A stretch of DNA of 16,409 nt from an uncultured Caulobacterales bacterium (GTDB lineage: Bacteria > Pseudomonadota > Alphaproteobacteria > Caulobacterales > Maricaulaceae): positions 1 to 16,409 of the forward strand of contig CALLME010000006.1 of the NCBI GenBank assembly GCA_938007945.1, written 5' to 3'. The translations under genes were made by a program, and so were the position numbers. The notes below the pieces were generated by a model. That model made no database searches. It was not told the origin of the DNA and worked only from the letters and a program-made list of their open reading frames with translations. Shown piece after piece: positions 16,381 to 16,409 of this stretch; position 1 is the stretch's first letter, and each line of letters opens with the position of its first letter.

Positions 16381-16409
16381 TATGAGAAGCGTGTGTCGCT
16401 AAAGCGCGT

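Overview
The window looks like a chromosomal segment of an alphaproteobacterium with a middling G+C content (about 50% by eye). A marine Hyphomonadales-type lineage is my guess. The evidence for Alphaproteobacteria is the gene neighbourhood carB / greA / trxB / LysR-type regulator, which I recall from rhizobia (trxB-lsrB), the aspartate aminotransferase subtype, and the ELM1-family (former DUF1022) protein. I see no phage, insertion sequence, CRISPR or tRNA genes.

Layout, left to right. (1) 1-1238, minus: a proline/glutamate-rich, single-span membrane protein resembling TonB/TolA that runs off the left edge; the apparent glycine/serine-rich ORFs on the opposite strand are its shadows. (2) 1268-2173, minus: an EamA/DMT transporter, 29 bases upstream of gene 1 and on the same strand. 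(3) 2250-3473, plus: class I aspartate aminotransferase, divergent from the transporter. (4) 3470-5923, minus: a soluble hybrid histidine kinase (PAS-PAS-HisKA-HATPase-REC-REC), convergent with the aminotransferase and overlapping its stop codon. (5) 5924-6185: an intergenic region that I read as a small-RNA gene on the minus strand, with promoter, palindromic operator, two exposed anti-Shine-Dalgarno loops and a strong intrinsic terminator. (6) 6186-8059, minus: trxB followed by a LysR-type regulator with overlapping stop and start (TAGTG). (7) 8222-9118, plus: a ThuA-domain lipoprotein that may be translated from a leaderless mRNA. (8) 9115-10596, minus: greA followed by an ELM1-family gene. 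(9) 10827-12782, minus: an M48 metallopeptidase followed by a dihydroflavonol-reductase-like SDR. (10) 13053-16322, plus: carB, with a clear terminator behind it.

Most of the genes are housekeeping: pyrimidine/arginine precursor synthesis (carB), transcript cleavage (greA), thiol redox (trxB) and amino-acid metabolism (aminotransferase). The best candidate for something undescribed is the small RNA just downstream of the trxB-LysR pair. In rhizobia and Agrobacterium, as I recall, the tandem AbcR (alpha-r15) sRNAs lie beside the LysR gene lsrB/vtlR, whose product activates them. Here the same position holds a predicted transcript of about 110 nt with three stems and two CCUCCCC loops. A perfect palindrome is centred about 65 bases upstream of its predicted start, the classic LysR activator position. 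If confirmed, this would be a single-copy AbcR-type sRNA and its cognate regulator outside the Rhizobiales.

Several start codons were moved inward from the longest open frame (transporter, hybrid kinase, ThuA lipoprotein, greA, carB), on the basis of Shine-Dalgarno sites, signal sequences, family length and divergent neighbours.
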